NCBI GenBank assembly: GCA_020025635.1
Contig: JAHHRU010000003.1
Location: forward strand, 83,219 to 147,218
Length of the DNA: 64,000 nucleotides
Direction of reading: 5' to 3'
Source: Allofournierella sp.
GTDB taxonomy: Bacteria > Bacillota > Clostridia > Oscillospirales > Ruminococcaceae
Each line of letters starts with the position of its first letter. Within the stretch, counting starts at the first letter, position 1. Made by a program: the position numbers and the translations under genes. This document shows positions 61,003 to 64,000 of the stretch, one piece after another. A model generated the notes under the pieces. The model had not been told where the DNA came from. It made no database searches and saw only the letters and a program-made list of their open reading frames with translations.

Positions 61003-61500
61003 TTAACGAATGGGTGTTCCCTGCAGCCGGCTTCGGCTGCAGTGGCAGTGCGCAATGGCCATGGCCAGCGCATCGGCGGTATCGTCCGGCTTTGGCACGG
61101 CGTCCAGTTTCAGCATGATGCGGGTCATCTCCTGCACCTGCTTTTTCACCGCCTTGCCGTAGCCGGTCACCGCCTGCTTTACCTGCATGGGGGTGTATTC
61201 ATAAATGGGGATGCCGCACTGGGCCGCCGCAAGCAGGATGACCCCTCTTGCTTCGGCCACGCCGATCACGGTGGTCTGGTTGTGCTGATAGAACAGCTTT
61301 TCAATGCTCAGCGCCTCGGGCTGGTAGGTCTGCATGACCTCCAGTACCCCATCGTACACCTGGCGCAGCCGCTGTTCAAAATCCACACCGGCCTGGGTCG
61401 TGACCGCGCCGAACGCCACCGGAGTGAACCGGTTGCCCACATATTCTGTAACACCCCAGCCCACAATGGCGTAGCCGGGGTCGATGCCCAATACTCGCAT
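61003..61500 (-). CDS. ruvC: Holliday junction resolvase RuvC
   Basis: A 165-residue endonuclease. Catalytic acidic residues are visible: D7 in GIDPG, Glu in SIEKLF, and the two Asp in PDDTADALAMA. ATG 61500, behind GGAGAGG; a long in-frame extension upstream covers the tRNA gene and is not real. First gene of ruvC-ruvA-ruvB. Confidence 0.97.
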   Translation of the reverse strand: MRVLGIDPGYAIVGWGVTEYVGNRFTPVAFGAVTTQAGVDFEQRLRQVYDGVLEVMQTYQPEALSIEKLFYQHNQTTVIGVAEARGVILLAAAQCGIPIYEYTPMQVKQAVTGYGKAVKKQVQEMTRIMLKLDAVPKPDDTADALAMAIAHCHCSRSRLQGTPIR

Positions 61501-61690
61501 AGATACACCTCTCCATATTAACCGTGTAATTATACCACAAAACAAAAAGCAGAGCAATAAAAAGGGGGCCGGCTGCCCTTTCTTCGCCCGCATTTTCCAA
61601 AAAAGGCTCTCATCCTGCAAACTGCCGCTTTTGCACCTGTAAAAAAAGCGGGGCCGTTTGCAAAGCGGCCCCGCGAAATGACAGCAGAAA

Positions 61691-61724
61691 AAGAAAAAGG
61701 ACCCATCTAGAAGATGGATCCTTT
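61691..61724 (-). terminator. Terminator of tRNA-Val
   Basis: Minus strand AAAGGATCCATCT / AGATGGGTCCTTT stem with a 3-nt loop, followed by TTCTTTTTC, directly after the tRNA CCA. Confidence 0.85.
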
Positions 61725-61725
61725 G

Positions 61726-61801
61726 TGGTGCGCGGTAAGGGACTCGAACCCCTGACATCCTGCACGTCAAGCAGACGCTCTACCAGCTGAGCTAACCGCG
61801 C
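61726..61801 (-). tRNA. tRNA-Val (GAC)
   Basis: 76 nt with encoded CCA. Acceptor stem GCGCGGT / ACCGCGC with A as discriminator; D arm GCTCAGCTGGTAGAGC; anticodon stem TCTGC / GCAGG with loop TTGACGT, so anticodon GAC; T arm CAGGGGTTCGAGTCCCTT. All cloverleaf elements fit. Confidence 0.97.
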
Positions 61802-61833
61802 TCACATCGCCAGATGTTTTCTGGCGCTTGTTT

Positions 61834-61862
61834 AGTATACTGCATTTCGTTTTGAAATGCAA
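61834..61862 (-). promoter_or_regulatory. Promoter of tRNA-Val with an internal dyad
   Basis: Minus strand TTGCAT (61862-61857), 17 nt, TATACT (61839-61834). The spacer and -35 contain a dyad GCATTTC / GAAATGC (61842-61860). A leader hairpin CGCCAGA / TCTGGCG (61808-61826) lies just before the tRNA. Confidence 0.65.
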
Positions 61863-61984
61863 GAGTTTTTTCAAAATAATTCGATGTTTTTCAATTTTTC
61901 CCGCTTTGCGCCTCGTAAACTTGCACCTTTTCGCCCTGAGTTTTCGTGTTTTCCGCCAAACTTTCAAAATTCATTTGTATATTC

Positions 61985-62013
61985 TTGACAAAACAACCCC
62001 ATTCCTATACTAT
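61985..62013 (+). promoter_or_regulatory. Promoter of typA
   Basis: TTGACA (61985-61990) with TACTAT at 17 nt (62008-62013), or TATACT at 15 nt (62006-62011). Confidence 0.6.
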
Positions 62014-62076
62014 AAGTAACGTGCTGTAATATGCTATATACAATATATGTGATCCGAAATTGGAAGGGGTAACGAA

Positions 62077-63909
62077 ATGGAACGTAAAGATTTACGCAAT
62101 ATCGCCATCATCGCCCACGTTGACCACGGCAAGACCACCCTGGTGGACCAGATGCTCAAGCAGAGCGGTGCTTTCCGTGACAATCAGCAGGTTGCTGAGC
62201 GTGTTATGGACTCCGGCGATATCGAACGGGAGCGCGGCATCACCATTCTTGCCAAGAACTGCTCCACCACCTACAACGATGTTAAGATCAACATCATCGA
62301 CACTCCCGGCCACGCCGACTTCGGCGGCGAGGTGGAGCGTGTTTTGAAAATGGTCAACGGCGTTCTGCTGCTGGTAGATGCCGCCGAGGGCTGCATGCCC
62401 CAGACCCGCTTTGTTCTGCAGAAGGCTCTTCAGCAGAACCTGAGCCTTGTCATTGCCGTTAACAAGATCGACCGCCCGGATGCCCGCATCAAGGAAGTGA
62501 TCGACGAAGTCCTGCTGCTTCTGATGGACCTGGGTGCCACCGATGAGCAGCTGGACAGCCCCATGGTTTTCTGCTCCGGCCGCGCAGGCACTGCAAGCTA
62601 CAGCCCCGATGTGCCCGGCACCGACCTGAAGCCTTTGTTTGAAACCATTCTGGAATATGTGAAGTGCCCCGAGGGTGACCCTGAGGCTCCCTTCCAGATG
62701 CTGTGCTCCAGCGTTGACTACAACGAGTTCGTGGGCCGCATCGGCATCGGCCGCATCCAGAACGGCACCATCAAGGTGGGCCAGGATGTTGCCGTGTGCG
62801 ACTGGCATGACCCCGATGTTGCCATCAAGGGCCGCATCACCAAGCTGTATGACTTCAAGGCCAACGGCCGTGAACCTGCTGAGTTTGCTTCTGCCGGCGA
62901 TATCGTTGCTTTCAGCGGCATCACCGACGTGACCATCGGCAACACCCTGTGCGCTCCCACCAACATTGAGCCGCTGCCCTTTGTGAAGATCAACGATCCC
63001 ACCGTGGAGATGACCTTCAGCGTAAACGACAGCCCCTTCGCAGGCCGTGAAGGCAAGTTCGTTACCAGCCGCCAGATCCGTGACCGCCTGCAGAAAGAGC
63101 TGCTGAAGGACGTCGCCCTGCGTGTGCAGGACTCCGCCACCAGCGATTCCTTCCGGGTCATGGGCCGTGGTGAAATGCACCTGTCCATCCTGATCGAGAC
63201 CATGCGCCGTGAAGGCTATGAGCTGCAGGTATCTCCCCCGAAGGTCCTGACCCACGAGGAAGACGGCAAACTCATGGAGCCTGTTGAGCGCGTGGTCGTG
63301 GACGTTCCTTCTGAGTATCAGGGCGCTGTTATGACTGCTCTGGGCTCCCGCAAGGCCATCCTGCAGCAGATGGAGCCTCTTGGCAGCCGTGTGCGCCTGG
63401 AGTTCCGCATGCCCAGCCGCGGCCTGTTCGGCTACCGCAGCCAGTTCCTCACCGATACCCACGGTGAAGGCATCCTGAACACCATCTTTGACGGCTACAT
63501 CGAGTGGCAGGGCGACATTGCCTCCCGCAGCTCCGGCAGCCTTGTCAGCTTTGAGACCGGCGATGCCGTTACCTACGGCCTGTACAACGCTCAGGGCCGC
63601 GGCACCCTGATCACCACCCCCGGTGAGAAGGTTTACAGCGGCATGGTGGTTGGCTACACCCCCACCGGCGAGGACATCACCGTGAACGTCTGCAAGACCA
63701 AGCACCTGACCAACACCCGCGCTTCCGGCTCTGACGACGCTCTGCGCCTGGTTCCCGTGACCAAGTTCAGCCTGGAGGGCTGCCTGGAATTCCTGGCTCC
63801 CGACGAGCTGCTGGAAGTCACTCCCGAAAGCCTGCGTATTCGCAAGCGCATCCTGAGCCATGACCTGCGCATGAAGCAGCTCAAGGGCGGCGCAAACAAG
63901 AATAAGTAA
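62077..63909 (+). CDS. typA: Ribosome-associated GTPase TypA/BipA
   Basis: A 610-residue translational GTPase that helps 50S assembly and stress growth. G1 AHVDHGKT, G2/switch with ERERGITI, G3 [10 protein letters not shown]4 NKID, G5 SGRAG. EF-G-like domains II, III and V follow, with the BipA-specific C-terminal domain ([16 protein letters not shown]). Start ATG with GAAGGGG upstream. Codon bias suggests strong expression. Confidence 0.98.
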   Translation: MERKDLRNIAIIAHVDHGKTTLVDQMLKQSGAFRDNQQVAERVMDSGDIERERGITILAKNCSTTYNDVKINIIDTPGHADFGGEVERVLKMVNGVLLLVDAAEGCMPQTRFVLQKALQQNLSLVIAVNKIDRPDARIKEVIDEVLLLLMDLGATDEQLDSPMVFCSGRAGTASYSPDVPGTDLKPLFETILEYVKCPEGDPEAPFQMLCSSVDYNEFVGRIGIGRIQNGTIKVGQDVAVCDWHDPDVAIKGRITKLYDFKANGREPAEFASAGDIVAFSGITDVTIGNTLCAPTNIEPLPFVKINDPTVEMTFSVNDSPFAGREGKFVTSRQIRDRLQKELLKDVALRVQDSATSDSFRVMGRGEMHLSILIETMRREGYELQVSPPKVLTHEEDGKLMEPVERVVVDVPSEYQGAVMTALGSRKAILQQMEPLGSRVRLEFRMPSRGLFGYRSQFLTDTHGEGILNTIFDGYIEWQGDIASRSSGSLVSFETGDAVTYGLYNAQGRGTLITTPGEKVYSGMVVGYTPTGEDITVNVCKTKHLTNTRASGSDDALRLVPVTKFSLEGCLEFLAPDELLEVTPESLRIRKRILSHDLRMKQLKGGANKNK

Positions 63910-64000
63910 GCATCCGTTTTGGGTGTAAAAGAGCCGGCCGCATTCTGAACAGGTCCAGTAAAAACGGACAATGACAAAACGCCCCCTGTTGTAGGATAAT
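63910..64000 (+). other. Window end after typA
   Basis: 91 bp with no gene start and no convincing terminator before the edge. Confidence 0.6.

Noticed and set aside
61501..61770. N-terminal extension of ruvC through the tRNA
   Set aside because: The extension would translate the tRNA-Val gene; RuvC homology begins exactly at ATG 61500.
62092..63861. 589-residue frame opposite typA
   Set aside because: Shadow of the conserved GTPase; composition rich in Gly, Ala, His and Val without motifs.

Overview
The window is a gene-dense, GC-rich stretch of a Firmicutes chromosome. The gut Oscillospirales (Faecalibacterium/Gemmiger/Subdoligranulum-like Ruminococcaceae) are the best guess. Supporting this are strong AGGAGG ribosome-binding sites, near-consensus sigma-A promoters (TTGACA-17-TATAAT), a T-box leader, a CarD-family regulator, a YitT protein, an energy-coupling-factor module and a YozG/DUF2975 cassette. 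There is no rRNA, phage, IS element or CRISPR array. One tRNA, tRNA-Val(GAC), is present. The assignment is from gene content and codon use only.

Layout. (1) 1-5.6 kb: an oligopeptide (Opp/Dpp) ABC importer, permease B (cut by the window edge), permease C, and ATPases D and F. Permease C carries an RCC1-like beta-propeller between its first membrane helix and the transport core, and OppF carries a coiled-coil insertion. (2) 5.6-14.2 kb: a locus with a divergent SIS-domain phosphosugar protein, an SsuA/NMT1-type lipoprotein, a ROK repressor, two permeases, two ATPases and a cytoplasmic formylglycine sulfatase. Tandem dyads in the divergent promoter region are candidate ROK operators. The two ATPases have complementary defects, suggesting one dead and one live ATP site. 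(3) 14.2-15.8 kb: a DUF2975/Xre cassette with two small membrane proteins, one frameshifted. (4) 15.9-18.6 kb: a T-box (Met)-controlled metN-metI-metQ importer in which MetQ is a circular permutation of the normal family order. (5) 18.6-27.7 kb: an acetyltransferase, HflX, an Lrp regulator, a DUF4358 lipoprotein, a GT2 glycosyltransferase, a TetR regulator, an exonuclease, YitT with a terminator-containing leader, and GlnRS.

(6) 27.9-44.8 kb, mostly minus strand: a MATE transporter, DUF5662, an AGCS symporter, a radical-SAM/DUF4130 DNA-repair-type pair, a histidine phosphatase, an S24-type self-cleaving repressor divergent from a small membrane protein, a PHP phosphatase, a Ca2+-type P-ATPase, an NSS symporter, a modular GH25 lysozyme and a DUF3810 membrane metalloprotease-like protein. 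(7) 44.9-47.7 kb: a stand-alone glycogen branching enzyme and an SDR dehydrogenase. (8) 47.8-61.5 kb, minus strand: CarD, a DUF4179/ECF sigma pair, a ClpE-like zinc-finger AAA+ ATPase, CvpA, DUF5711, ecfA1-ecfA2-ecfT-truA, an rRNA-type methyltransferase and ruvC-ruvA-ruvB. (9) tRNA-Val and then typA/bipA at the right edge.

The strongest leads are the circularly permuted MetQ, the RCC1-OppC fusion, the sulfatase/ROK/SIS transport locus with its asymmetric ATPase pair, and the SOS-like repressor with its small membrane protein. All assignments are from reading the sequence; no database search was run.
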